A stretch of DNA of 64,000 nucleotides from Chloroflexota bacterium. GTDB lineage: Bacteria; Chloroflexota; Anaerolineae; UBA4142. The translations under genes and the position numbers were made by a program. The notes under the pieces were generated by a model that did not search any database, was not told where the DNA came from, and saw only the letters and a program-made list of their open reading frames with translations. The stretch spans positions 62,001 through 126,000 of the forward strand of contig JACRBM010000038.1 in assembly GCA_016219275.1 (NCBI GenBank). The letters run 5' to 3'. Shown in pieces: positions 17,182 to 25,516 of the stretch. Position 1 is the stretch's first letter. Each line of letters starts with the position of its first letter.

Positions 17182-18905
17182 GATAACCCTCCCGCGATAA
17201 GCGCGTTGTAGATCGCGTGCAGGATGACGCTTACGAGAATCGCGATAGGATACCGCACGCGCCAGCGCGCGTGAAGCACGACGACAATGGACGTGAATAC
17301 AAAATGCGCCGCGAGCGGAACGAGCAAAAAGCCGGTGTTGAACAACGCGGTCGAGAGCATCGTCTGCGAAACCAGGTTGACCGAAACGAGCAGGAGTAAT
17401 TTTTCGCCGACGAGAAAACCGAGCGCGGAGAGAAACGCGAGCGCGAGCGCCTGGCGCGTCGTCCGCACGACGCGTTGCTCAACGAACACGGCGATGCCGG
17501 CGGACTTCGCCACCTCTTCAATCGTCGCGGCGATGACGAGCGCGCCGCCCAGCATCAACCCGGTCGGCAGGTTCGTCGCAATCGCGAGCAAAACCAACTG
17601 CATCAGATAGACGACGGGAATGACGAGCAGACTCATCAACGCGATGGAGAGGTACGGGTGCGCGCGGTCGAGCACGAGAAAAATGCCATCGGCGATTTTG
17701 CGCGTGATCGGACGAAAGCCCATCAAGAATTCTTCGTTCAACAGGCGCGTGCCCGCGTACAACGCGAGACCGAAAATCGCGACCATCGGCACGGAGGGAA
17801 ACAGATACTCTTGCCAACCGAACGGCTCGTTGCGATACATTTTCACCGCGAGCGTGAGCGGCGACATGAACGCGAGGTCGCTGATGCCGGTGAACATCGC
17901 CGGGAAAACGAGGAACGCGGTTGTTGTGGTCGTCGCAAGCATCGAGATGAACGTGGTGTCTTTGAACGTGCGATAGAACAGCGGCACCATCAAATAGATC
18001 GCGAGAATGAATAGAATGGTCGGAATGAAAATCGCGAGCGCGAGCAGAACATTCCCGCGCGTGATAATCGCCATCACCGCGGTCGCGATGAGCGCAAAGA
18101 TCGCGTACGGCAACATTTTGCCGAGGATGATTTGAAACGGCGTGACCGGCGCGGAGAGCAGGAGCGTGAGTCGCCGGTTGATCTTCTCGTCCATAAAACT
18201 GCTGGTGAAGAAAATACTGATGAACGTCACCGGCATGATGTAGAGGAACGCGACGATCACTTGCGCGAACGGCGCGGGCGGCGTCATCAACGAGGGGATG
18301 ATGATTTCTTTATCGCTCGCCGCGTCAATCCGGATTTCGGAGAGTTTGCCTTCGGTCTGGATTTTTTCGAGTTGCTTTTGCAGCGCCGCGTCGCTCGCGC
18401 GCGCGGGCGCGGTGGTCGGCGGCGCGGTCAACGTCTCGTCGAGTGCGCCGCGCGGCGCGGCGTCGGTGGGTGAATCGAGGTAGTTGATTTCAACACGCAG
18501 AGGAAACGCGCGCGTCAATTCGTACGTCGCGTAGATGCGACCCAGTTCTTGCTTTTCAAGGTAGCGTTTGAGCGCGCCGACCGCGTAGAGCGATTTGTTA
18601 TCGCGCCGTGCGCGCACGCGCGCGCCGTCAATGTACGCGTCGAGCGCGTGTTGCTCGAGAAGAGTCTTGCCGCGTGTCGCATCCGTGGCGACGACGGCGA
18701 AGCGATTATCGCGCATCGCCGGCGCGTCGGGCGACACGCCGACGCGATACAATCCGTTGCCGAGTACGGACATTTCACGGAACGCGAACGCCGACAACGC
18801 GAGCGCGCCAAGCAACAACACGACGGTGAGTGGACTCGCGCCGCCGCTGAACCGTTTTTGTAGGCGCGTAATTTCGCGCAGCGCGATGGTGAGGATGGGG
18901 CGCAT
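17178..18905 (-). CDS. ABC-2 permease fused to a PrsW-like intramembrane protease domain (575 aa)
   Basis: The N-terminal about 400 residues are an ABC-2 permease: a first helix (residues 25-45), a long extracytoplasmic domain (about 50-205), then helices after VIVAFLYIMPVTFISIFF with the coupling stretch FMDEKINRRLTLLLSAPVTP. The C-terminal part (about 400-575) is a separate membrane domain with the PrsW (M82) signature: IEEVAK, GFLVGE, AHFVFT and ILHAIYN, all placed in helices. So both halves are membrane domains and the second has the Glu and His residues expected of this glutamic or metal-type intramembrane protease. The fusion is odd; cleavage activity is inferred, not shown. It is coupled to the second permease. 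Confidence 0.8.
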   Translation of the reverse strand: MRPILTIALREITRLQKRFSGGASPLTVVLLLGALALSAFAFREMSVLGNGLYRVGVSPDAPAMRDNRFAVVATDATRGKTLLEQHALDAYIDGARVRARRDNKSLYAVGALKRYLEKQELGRIYATYELTRAFPLRVEINYLDSPTDAAPRGALDETLTAPPTTAPARASDAALQKQLEKIQTEGKLSEIRIDAASDKEIIIPSLMTPPAPFAQVIVAFLYIMPVTFISIFFTSSFMDEKINRRLTLLLSAPVTPFQIILGKMLPYAIFALIATAVMAIITRGNVLLALAIFIPTILFILAIYLMVPLFYRTFKDTTFISMLATTTTTAFLVFPAMFTGISDLAFMSPLTLAVKMYRNEPFGWQEYLFPSVPMVAIFGLALYAGTRLLNEEFLMGFRPITRKIADGIFLVLDRAHPYLSIALMSLLVIPVVYLMQLVLLAIATNLPTGLMLGGALVIAATIEEVAKSAGIAVFVEQRVVRTTRQALALAFLSALGFLVGEKLLLLVSVNLVSQTMLSTALFNTGFLLVPLAAHFVFTSIVVVLHARWRVRYPIAILVSVILHAIYNALIAGGLS

Positions 18906-18918
18906 GTAAGTCTAAATC

Positions 18919-18988
18919 GCTGATAGCAGATGGCAGACAGTATCACGTTGCGAATTGCGACGGTCGCCGTTTTATCTGCCGACTATTG
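18919..18988. repeat. Heptamer array, degenerate, with inverted arm
   Basis: Left units CTGATAG CAGATGG CAGACAG and a partly complementary right arm (ATCTGCC GACTATT) around a loop containing CGAATTGCGACGGTCGCCG. It is upstream of the ABC-2 operon and downstream of the DUF2283 gene. Confidence 0.55.
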
Positions 18989-19023
18989 GGGGTGCGTAGG
19001 TTCCCCGTTCGTGTCTTGGAGTG

Positions 19024-19260
19024 TCATGCACCTACTGGAATTCTTTCGCGGAGAATCAAATCAGCAATGGGTAATGCTCTTAACTCTAATCGCGATAGAT
19101 CAATAAACTTGCTGGCGTCCTCAATCTCGACGCCAAGGACCCGATTATTTGTGTCGAAATCCAGCACGACCCCTGGCGCAATTTCTTCGGACTCGGTACT
19201 TGCTTCGTCGGCAAGTTTTATATAGAGCATATCGCTATCCGAATGGTATTCAAAAAGCAT
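19024..19260 (-). CDS. DUF2283 family protein (78 aa)
   Basis: A small soluble protein. The ATG at 19260 follows a strong GGAGG site. The sequence carries the DUF2283 pattern: YHSDSDMLYIKLAD, then EIAPGVVLDFDTNNRVLGVEIEDA. Members are often encoded near toxin genes or as free-standing proteins, and their role is unknown. No toxin partner is adjacent here. The longer frame starting at 19377 is not supported. Confidence 0.8.
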   Translation of the reverse strand: MLFEYHSDSDMLYIKLADEASTESEEIAPGVVLDFDTNNRVLGVEIEDASKFIDLSRLELRALPIADLILRERIPVGA

Positions 19261-19372
19261 AGTCTTGCCTCCTTCAAGGTTTGAAACGACGGTCGAAAAA
19301 CGCATTGTGGACCGTCTCACCATCAGATGTCGCGGACAGTTGTCGAGAAAAGTTTCGTCGTCGGTTCGACTC

Positions 19373-19421
19373 GCCATTTGCCATTTGCCATCCGCTATTT
19401 GCTATTCGCCATTCGCCATCC
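19373..19421. repeat. Heptamer array, seven GCCATTT-type units
   Basis: Seven consecutive 7-bp units (GCCATTT twice, GCCATCC, GCTATTT, GCTATTC, GCCATTC, GCCATCC). Only one orientation is present. It lies between the DUF2283 start and the DUF2203 stop. A related unit occurs inside the DUF58 gene at 63113. Confidence 0.9.
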
Positions 19422-19425
19422 ACGG

Positions 19426-19800
19426 TCAGTCGAGCGGTTGTCTCCCGGCGTAGCCGGAATCGAGCGCATGCCAGAATTCGATGGCGGTCTCGCCGCGTTT
19501 CCAACATAGGTAGACTAGTTCCCCATCGCGGTACGCGGGGAAATCCACCAAGCCCGCGTCAATATCCTTGAGTTCGCAACCCAGGTCTTTGAACGCGTTG
19601 AGGCAATCGTTGAATTGTTTCATCGCAACGACGTACTCGCTCGAATGTTTATTGCCGCCATTCCCGTCCGCGTGCGCGAGCACGGATTGAAGCGACGCGC
19701 CTTGGGCGATCAGCAGATCGCGCAGACGGATGATCTCGTCGAGCAAGGCATTGATTCGCGGAAGCAGTGCGGTGGCTTCTGCGTGCGTAAATACTTTCAA
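19426..19800 (-). CDS. DUF2203 family protein (124 aa)
   Basis: A small soluble protein with a helical N-terminal half (TRAEATALLPRINALL-like opening; residues 1-45) and a C-terminal half with the family hallmark GLVDFPAYRDGELVYLCWK followed by WHALDSGYAGRQPL. Its function is unknown. It has only a distant GAGG as ribosome site. It lies between the DUF2283 and selenoperoxiredoxin genes on the same strand. Confidence 0.85.
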   Translation of the reverse strand: MKVFTHAEATALLPRINALLDEIIRLRDLLIAQGASLQSVLAHADGNGGNKHSSEYVVAMKQFNDCLNAFKDLGCELKDIDAGLVDFPAYRDGELVYLCWKRGETAIEFWHALDSGYAGRQPLD

Positions 19801-19837
19801 GGGGAAACAACCTCGCCAAAACTGTGTCTACTCCGCC

Positions 19838-19913
19838 CAACCTTCGCAAGGTTGAGCAATCACCAAAAACCGGAAAAACGTTGAGGCAACGCGCGGGACT
19901 TGCGTTGCCCCAA
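19838..19913. repeat. Two short palindromes upstream of DUF2203
   Basis: CAACCTTCGCAAGGTTG (19838-19854) is a perfect palindrome of the same family as 9206 and 48098. About 30 nt later, GAGGCAACGC with GCGTTGCCCC forms a second hairpin. They separate the peroxiredoxin stop from the DUF2203 start. Confidence 0.7.
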
Positions 19914-19933
19914 CCAATAGGCGCTCCGAAAGA

Positions 19934-20422
19934 TTACCCGAGTTTTCGCAATTCCGCCAAGAGGTCGGCGTTGTCGGGCAAGATGCCGGGTTCGTACAGT
20001 TTCACCCAACGAATAATACCTTGCTTGTCTACGATGAAAATCGAGCGGTCAGGACGACCCAGCTTTGGATTGAACACGCCGTACTTTTGGGCGACCTCGC
20101 CGTGGGGCCAGAAATCGGCGACGAGCGGATACGAGATGCCGCCCAACGCTTTGCCCCACGCCTGCTTGGAAAAGATGGGGTCACTGCTGATAGCCAGAAC
20201 CTGGCTATGCAATCCTTCGAATTCGGCGCGTTGCGCTTCGTAGGAAGGAATTTGCTTGTCTCAGGTCGCGGTGAACGCGAACGTGTGAAACGCCAGCACG
20301 ACATTTTTGCGCCCGCGATAGTCGCTCAGTTTGATTTCGAGACGAGCAACCTCGGGCTTGGTGATGACGCCGGGCAACGTAAAGTCCGGGGCGACTTCAC
20401 CGACGCGAAGCAGATCGGACAT
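19934..20422 (-). CDS. Selenocysteine-containing peroxiredoxin (162 aa, Sec54)
   Basis: A thiol-peroxidase of the AhpC/TSA fold with an in-frame TGA (20263-20261) read as selenocysteine. The ATG at 20422 has AAGGAG at 7 nt. Upstream of the TGA lies VAPDFTLPG and [14 protein letters not shown]; the TGA then falls exactly where the peroxidatic Cys sits after FTxx in this fold. The same frame continues with [23 protein letters not shown], and the Arg-containing [17 protein letters not shown] to a normal stop, giving the usual family length. A stem (TCCTTC with GAAGGA) follows the TGA and could be a SECIS, but is not strong. Selenocysteine peroxiredoxins are known from other anaerobes. The alternative, a nonsense mutation, is less likely because nothing else is damaged. 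Confidence 0.85.
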
Positions 20423-20470
20423 AGTTGACTCCTTGTAAATGGAACAGCGATCGGTTGACACTCTGGCTCG

Positions 20471-20499
20471 ATTGTACCAGTACTGACGCGGGTTGTCAA
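20471..20499 (-). promoter_or_regulatory. Sigma70 promoter of the selenoperoxiredoxin gene
   Basis: On the minus strand TTGACA (20499-20494), a 17-bp spacer and TACAAT (20476-20471), about 50 nt upstream of the start codon. A near-consensus promoter, so the gene is probably well expressed. Confidence 0.8.
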
Positions 20500-20582
20500 A
20501 CAAAATGCTTTCAGATATAATCATCGTGTCAAAAACCTCACGGTTCAAGATGATGAATTCTTGTCCAATTCTTCACGTGTGA

Positions 20583-20612
20583 TTTACCATCCACCCATAC
20601 TCTCTTTACAAT
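20583..20612 (+). promoter_or_regulatory. Candidate promoter of the sugar ABC operon
   Basis: TTTACC (20583-20588) and TACAAT (20607-20612) with an 18-bp spacer, about 75 nt upstream of the first permease gene. No operator-like palindrome was seen beside it. Confidence 0.45.
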
Positions 20613-20690
20613 CATACGCGATCTTATCGCACTGCCAGGACAACTCACCCTCAGGTTCCGCCTGATTCAGTGTAGCAGCATGGAGGTTGT

Positions 20691-21689
20691 ATGGCGACCC
20701 GTTCGGTTGAAATGACCGGCGTCACCACCACACGCCGCTCATCGGTTCGGATATGGCGACGGGCGCAAGAAGTTTCGCTCGGGTATTTGTTGCTTGCGCC
20801 CACGTTAATCATCCTCATCGTTTTCGAGATCTTCCCCATCTTTTATGGTTTGTATATCAGCGCCTGCGATTGGCGTCTGACTTGCGTGGATTTCATCGGA
20901 ATCAACAACTACCTGCGCGCGTTTGACGACTCGGCTGTGTGGCAATCGTTGTTGGTCACGGCGACGTATTCGATCATCGCGGTGCCGGTGCAGTTGGGGT
21001 TGGGCTTGGGGTTGGCATATCTGTTGTTTCAAAAAGTGCGCGGGCAACAATTTTTCCGCGTGCTCTTTTTTACGCCCTACATCACGTCAACCGTCGCCTC
21101 TGCCGCAGTGTGGAGTTTTCTCTACAATCAAGACAAGGGCTTGATCAACGCGATCCTCACGCGGCTTGGCTTGCCGGCATTTCGCTGGCTCGGCGAACGC
21201 ACCGGCGTTTTCCAATTGCTGGCGAATAATTTCAACGTGGATTTGCCGGGCTGGGCGGATGGTCCCAGTCTCGCGATGGTCGCGCTCGTCATCTACACAA
21301 CCTGGGTCTTTGTCGGCTACGACATCGCGATCTTTCTCGCCGGCTTGGGCAACATTCCAACCGAACTGTACGACGCCGCCAAAGTGGACGGCGCGAGCGG
21401 TTGGACTCTGTTTCGTCACATCACCTTTCCCCTGCTTTCCCCCACGACGTTTTTCTTGTTGATTCTCACCGTCATCGGCACGTTCAAAGCGTTCAACCAC
21501 ATCTGGGTGATGACCCAGGGCGGTCCGGTGGATGCGACGACGACGACGAGCATCTATATCTTCAAACAGTTGTTCCAGTTCAATCGCTACGGCTATAGCG
21601 CGGCGCTATCGTTCATCCTGTTCGCGGTAATTCTGGCGCTGACGATCTTCCAAAACCGATTCGCCGGTCGCCGCGTGGTGTATGATTAG
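20691..21689 (+). CDS. Carbohydrate ABC transporter permease, MalF/UgpA type (pair A, 332 aa)
   Basis: The first inner-membrane subunit of a CUT1 sugar importer. A strong GGAGG precedes the ATG. Six membrane segments are visible (LGYLLLAPTLIILIVFEIF first). The EAA loop that docks the ATPase is ELYDAAKVDGASGWTLFRH, followed by ITFPLLSPTTFF. It pairs with the MalG-type gene downstream and the binding protein at 22836. No ATPase gene is present; CUT1 systems often share one MsmX/UgpC-like ATPase encoded elsewhere. Confidence 0.92.
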   Translation: MATRSVEMTGVTTTRRSSVRIWRRAQEVSLGYLLLAPTLIILIVFEIFPIFYGLYISACDWRLTCVDFIGINNYLRAFDDSAVWQSLLVTATYSIIAVPVQLGLGLGLAYLLFQKVRGQQFFRVLFFTPYITSTVASAAVWSFLYNQDKGLINAILTRLGLPAFRWLGERTGVFQLLANNFNVDLPGWADGPSLAMVALVIYTTWVFVGYDIAIFLAGLGNIPTELYDAAKVDGASGWTLFRHITFPLLSPTTFFLLILTVIGTFKAFNHIWVMTQGGPVDATTTTSIYIFKQLFQFNRYGYSAALSFILFAVILALTIFQNRFAGRRVVYD

Positions 21690-21771
21690 AAATTGGAAAT
21701 TAGAGATTGGAGGTTGGAATCTGGAGATTAGAAAATATCAAATTTCCGCTTTCCAATCTTTCCTTTCCTAG
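21687..21771. repeat. Heptamer array, inverted, between permeases
   Basis: Left units AAATTGG AAATTAG AGATTGG AGGTTGG AATCTGG AGATTAG, right units AAATTTC CGCTTTC CAATCTT TCCTTTC, all in 7-bp phase. The array starts at the permease stop (TAG at 21687-21689) and ends before the next gene's Shine-Dalgarno. Confidence 0.9.
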
Positions 21772-21782
21772 CGAGGATTCCG

Positions 21783-22670
21783 GTGACAATCACAACAAAT
21801 AAGCTTCCGAAAATATCGCTCAACCGCGTACTGATTTACAGCGTCTTGATTCTCGGCGCGCTTGCATCGGTGACGCCGTTCATTTACATGGTGATGACTG
21901 CCTTCAAGACGTACGGCAGCGCGACGACGAACGTCGGGTGGCCCTGGGCGCCGTTCGGCGATGAGCCGCTCCAGTGGATCAATTTCACCGAAGCGGTTGA
22001 AACGAGCGGCAAGGATACGCAGTGGCAAACCTTCTTGTTCATTCGCTACTTTGCGAACAGTGTCATCACGAGCGTGATCATTGTCGCGGGCACGGTCATC
22101 ACGTCGGTGCTAGCGGCGTACGCGCTCACCCACATCAATCTACCCGGGCGCAACCTCATTTTCATGTTGATTCTCGCGACGATCATGGTGCCGAACGATC
22201 TCACGCTCGTGCCCAAAGTCGTGATGATGTTCAACTTGAAATGGTACAACACGTACCTCGCGTTGACCGTGCCGTTCCTCGCCAGCGTGTTTGGCATCTT
22301 TTTGATTCGCCAATTCTTTCTGCAGATACCGAAAGACTTGTTCGACGCCGCGCGGATGGACGGCGCGGGACATTTGCGCTATCTCATCACCATCGTCGTA
22401 CCGTTGAGCAAGCCCGCCATCGTGACGACCGCGCTCCTCAACTTTATCTGGGCGTGGGACAATTTCAAATGGCCCCTGCTCGTCACGCGCGATAGCAATA
22501 TGCGCGTCCTCGCCGTCGGCTTGCAACAATTTCTCGTGAGCGAAGGCGGCACCAAAGTGCAATTGATGATGGCATTCGCGGCGATGGTCGTCGTACCTAT
22601 TGTGGTCTTTTACTTCTTTACGCAAAAATATTTTACCGAGGGGGTGATCACGACCGGTATCAAGGGTTAG
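21783..22670 (+). CDS. Carbohydrate ABC transporter permease, MalG/UgpE type (pair A, 295 aa)
   Basis: The second membrane subunit of importer A. It starts with GTG after GAGGA at 7 nt. Six membrane segments are visible (VLIYSVLILGALASVTPFIY first). The EAA loop is DLFDAARMDGAGHLRYL followed by ITIVVPLSKPAIVTTALL. The C-terminus (FTEGVITTGIKG) is typical for MalG-type proteins. It makes a heterodimer with the preceding permease. Confidence 0.92.
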   Translation: MTITTNKLPKISLNRVLIYSVLILGALASVTPFIYMVMTAFKTYGSATTNVGWPWAPFGDEPLQWINFTEAVETSGKDTQWQTFLFIRYFANSVITSVIIVAGTVITSVLAAYALTHINLPGRNLIFMLILATIMVPNDLTLVPKVVMMFNLKWYNTYLALTVPFLASVFGIFLIRQFFLQIPKDLFDAARMDGAGHLRYLITIVVPLSKPAIVTTALLNFIWAWDNFKWPLLVTRDSNMRVLAVGLQQFLVSEGGTKVQLMMAFAAMVVVPIVVFYFFTQKYFTEGVITTGIKG

Positions 22671-22682
22671 TGTCCCAGGTTT

Positions 22683-22818
22683 GCAGTTGGAAGTTAGAAA
22701 TTGGAAATTGGAAATTGGAAATTAGTGCTTAGAGGTTGGCGTGTTGATCCAAAAGACGCGATTCCAACATCCAACGTCTAACATCAAACCTCCAACCTCC
22801 AACGTCCAACATCCAATC
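22683..22818. repeat. Largest heptamer array: eight direct and eight inverted units
   Basis: The left half (22683-22738) has eight 7-bp units of the type AAATTGG / AAGTTAG / AGGTTGG. The right half (about 22761-22817) has eight of the type ATCCAAC / GTCTAAC / CTCCAAC. The halves are reverse complements in consensus around a 22-nt centre. It lies between the MalG-type stop and the binding-protein Shine-Dalgarno. Confidence 0.95.
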
Positions 22819-22835
22819 CCAGGAGGAGAAAGAAA

Positions 22836-24356
22836 ATGCGTACGTTCAAGTTCGTTTCGCTGATCGCTTTGGTGATTCTCGCGCTCGTCGCGGTGAGTTG
22901 CGCCGCGCCGACGCCCGAACCGACCAAGCCCCCGGCGCCAACGGCGGTCCCGGCAACCAAAGCTCCGGCGGCAGAGCCGACCAAAGCGCCCGCCCAACCG
23001 ACAACGGCGCCGGCAACCGCCGCACCCAAGCCCACCGAAGCGCCCAAGCCCGTGACGGTCACCAATCCGCCAACCTCGCCCGAAATGGTGGACGCGATTG
23101 ATTTAATGGGCAAAAAAGTGACGGTGACGTACTGGCACCAACGCCCGCAAGCACAACAAGAATTGTTGCAGTCCATGCTCGACGAATTCAACAAGACGAA
23201 TCCGTACGGCATCACCGCCAAAGCCGAAATCGCTGGCGCATCGTATCCCGACGTGTACACCAAAGTGAGCGCGGCGATTCAAGCCAGTCAACCGCCGGAA
23301 ATGTCCGTCGCGTACCAGAACCAAGCCGCGTTCTATCGCGGTTCGAACGCCGTCGTCAACATTGATCCGTTTCTCAAGAGCAAAAAATACGGCTTGAGCG
23401 AAGCGGATGCAAAAGACTACGTCCAGGCATTCCTCGACACCGACCAGAATCCACAATTCAAGAACGAGCGCCTCGGCTTCCCGACCCAGCGTTCCGCCGA
23501 GGTGATGTACGTCAATATGGACTGGTTGAAGAAACTGGGTTACAACGAAATCCCGAAGGATTGGAAGACCTGGGAAGAAGCGGCGTGTAAAGCCGCGGAT
23601 CCCGCGACCAAAAAGTACGGCTGGGCATTCCGCCATGACGCGTCCAACTTTGCGTCCCAGGTATTCTCGCGCGGCGGGCGCATCCTCGCCGCGGATGGAC
23701 AGTCCTACGCGTTCAACAGCCAAGCCGGCGTAGACACGCTCGCGATGATTCAACGCATGTTCAAGAACAAGTGCGCGGTCGAAATTCCGGTCGCCGAACG
23801 CAACGGCGAGCAGACACGCTTTGGCAACGGCGAAGTCCTCTTCGTCTTCGCGTCGTCTTCCGGTATGTCGTTCTATCAGGACTCGGTCGCCAAGGGCGCA
23901 AAATTTGCGTGGGATATTTCGTTGTTGCCGCAGAGCGGCGCCAAGCCCGCGATGAACCTCTACGGCGCGAGCGCCTCGATCTACAAGACCACGCCGGAAA
24001 AAGAACTCGCCGCGTGGCTCGTGATCAAGTTCCTCGGCGAAAAAACGCAGACCGCCAAGTGGGCGGCGGCGACCGGTTATCTGCCGGTGCGCCAAAGCGC
24101 GAAACAGGACGTGATTGACACGCTCAAAAAGAATCCCGCGTGGGGTCCCGTCGCCGATTCGTATGCCAAGATTTTCGACTGGGTGCAGTACTCGATGATC
24201 GAATCGCCGGTCGCCGGCTACGACCCGGTGCGTGACAACATTGACAAAAAAATGATGACGCTCGTCCTCACCGATTTCACCGTTGACCCAAAGAAATTGC
24301 TTGACGATGCGGTGAAAGAAGCGAATCAAATCTTGAAAGAGAACGCGCCCAAGTAG
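22836..24356 (+). CDS. Extracellular sugar-binding lipoprotein A (506 aa)
   Basis: The substrate-binding protein of importer A, tethered outside the membrane. The lipoprotein signal ends at VAVSCAAP (Cys near residue 22), followed by an Ala/Pro/Thr linker to about residue 80. The family-1 binding fold then runs VTVTYWHQRPQAQQELLQSM to the C-terminus, with SQPPEMSVAYQNQAAFY, VMYVNMDWLKKLGYNEIP and WAFRHDASNFASQVFSRGGR. GGAGGAG precedes the start. The sugar cannot be predicted from sequence. Confidence 0.92.
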   Translation: MRTFKFVSLIALVILALVAVSCAAPTPEPTKPPAPTAVPATKAPAAEPTKAPAQPTTAPATAAPKPTEAPKPVTVTNPPTSPEMVDAIDLMGKKVTVTYWHQRPQAQQELLQSMLDEFNKTNPYGITAKAEIAGASYPDVYTKVSAAIQASQPPEMSVAYQNQAAFYRGSNAVVNIDPFLKSKKYGLSEADAKDYVQAFLDTDQNPQFKNERLGFPTQRSAEVMYVNMDWLKKLGYNEIPKDWKTWEEAACKAADPATKKYGWAFRHDASNFASQVFSRGGRILAADGQSYAFNSQAGVDTLAMIQRMFKNKCAVEIPVAERNGEQTRFGNGEVLFVFASSSGMSFYQDSVAKGAKFAWDISLLPQSGAKPAMNLYGASASIYKTTPEKELAAWLVIKFLGEKTQTAKWAAATGYLPVRQSAKQDVIDTLKKNPAWGPVADSYAKIFDWVQYSMIESPVAGYDPVRDNIDKKMMTLVLTDFTVDPKKLLDDAVKEANQILKENAPK

Positions 24357-24364
24357 TGCTCACC

Positions 24365-24403
24365 AGACCCGAAGGGTTCGCTTCGCGAAAACCCTTCGGG
24401 TCT
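24365..24403. repeat. Palindromic repeat, copy D
   Basis: Arms AGACCCGAAGGGTT and AACCCTTCGGGTCT around CGCTTCGCGAA. It is the intergenic twin of the in-frame copy at 6357. It begins 8 nt after the binding-protein stop and may stabilise the mRNA end or attenuate transcription. Confidence 0.9.
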
Positions 24404-24441
24404 TGCTCCCAACTTGACAAACTTGAGCACGCCAAGCAAAA

Positions 24442-24475
24442 TGGACTCTGACGGCGCGTGCGCCGCCAGAGTCCA
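24442..24475 (+). terminator. GC-rich hairpin before permease pair B
   Basis: TGGACTCTG plus ACGGCGC pairs with GCGCCGC plus CAGAGTCCA, a near-perfect 34-nt palindrome. No T-run follows, so partial termination or mRNA processing between the A and B transport genes is as likely as full termination. Confidence 0.55.
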
Positions 24476-24499
24476 TTCCACTTGCGCAAGGAGACATCG

Positions 24500-25516
24500 G
24501 TGTCTAATCCCGCCACATCCGTCCCGCTCAAACAAGCATCGGCAAAAACAACGTTGGTCGAACGTCAACGCGTTGACTGGATCGGCTACGTTTACCTTGC
24601 CCCGGCTTTGCTAATTCTAACTGTGTTCCACATCTTGCCGGTCGGTTACGCGTTGTGGATCAGTACGCAAGGCGGCAGAATCCGCGCGTTTCGTTTCATC
24701 GGTCTGGATAATTACATCAGCACACTCGAATCGCCGGAATTCTGGGGCGCGCTCGGCAACACGGTGTGGTACGTGTTGGGCACCGTGCCGGTCAACATCG
24801 CGCTCGGTCTGTTCGTCGCGTATCTGCTGTTCCAAAAAATTCGCGGGCGCGGCGTGTATCGCGTCGTTTATTTTTTGCCGCATGTCATCTCGTCGGTTGC
24901 CTCCGCGATTGTGTGGGCGTGGGTGTTCAACCCCACCGGCGGGATCGCGAATCGGTTGTTCGAATTGATCGGCTTGCCGCAACAAAAATGGTTGCTCGAA
25001 TCGGACGGCGTGTTCAAGTTGATTGGAATGCAACTGGGTATCCCGTTGCCGAGCTGGGCGTTCGGTCCCAGTCTTGCGTTCGTCTCGGTAATGATCTTTG
25101 CAGTGTGGCAAGCCCTGGGTTTTGACGTCATCATTTTTCTCGCCGGTCTCACGAACATCAACCCGGAATTGTACGAAGCCGGTCGCATTGACGGCGCGAA
25201 CGGTTGGCAATTGTTCCGCCACATCACGATTCCCTTGCTCACCCCGACGATTTTTTTCATCCTCGTCATTTCCATTATCGGCTCGTTCCAGGCATTCAAT
25301 CACATTTACACGATGAACATCGCCGCGTCGCAACCGCTCGGCGGTCCGCTCGGCACGACCCGCACCGTCAGCATCTATATGTTCGACCAACTCTATAGCC
25401 AGAATCGCGCGGGGTACGCCACCTCGATTGCGGTCGTCCTGTCATTCATCATCTTCGCGCTGACACTCGTCCAATTCCGCTACTTTGAGCGCAGCGGAGA
25501 AAAGGAGAACGCATGA
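24500..25516 (+). CDS. Carbohydrate ABC transporter permease, MalF type (pair B, 338 aa)
   Basis: A second CUT1 first permease. The GTG at 24500 has AAGGAG exactly 6 nt upstream and is preferred to the in-frame ATG at 24458, which lies in the upstream hairpin. Six membrane segments; EAA loop ELYEAGRIDGANGWQLFRH, then ITIPLLTPTIFF. The stop overlaps the ATG of the next permease (ATGA). Confidence 0.92.
   Translation: MSNPATSVPLKQASAKTTLVERQRVDWIGYVYLAPALLILTVFHILPVGYALWISTQGGRIRAFRFIGLDNYISTLESPEFWGALGNTVWYVLGTVPVNIALGLFVAYLLFQKIRGRGVYRVVYFLPHVISSVASAIVWAWVFNPTGGIANRLFELIGLPQQKWLLESDGVFKLIGMQLGIPLPSWAFGPSLAFVSVMIFAVWQALGFDVIIFLAGLTNINPELYEAGRIDGANGWQLFRHITIPLLTPTIFFILVISIIGSFQAFNHIYTMNIAASQPLGGPLGTTRTVSIYMFDQLYSQNRAGYATSIAVVLSFIIFALTLVQFRYFERSGEKENA

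Noticed and set aside
19934-20548. General reassignment of TGA (code 4 or 25)
   Set aside because: Many intact genes here end in TGA, for example at 322-324, 39400-39402 and 9702-9704, so TGA is a normal stop.
22683-22818. CRISPR-like array
   Set aside because: Units are 7 bp with no spacers, the second half is inverted, and no cas gene is in the window.
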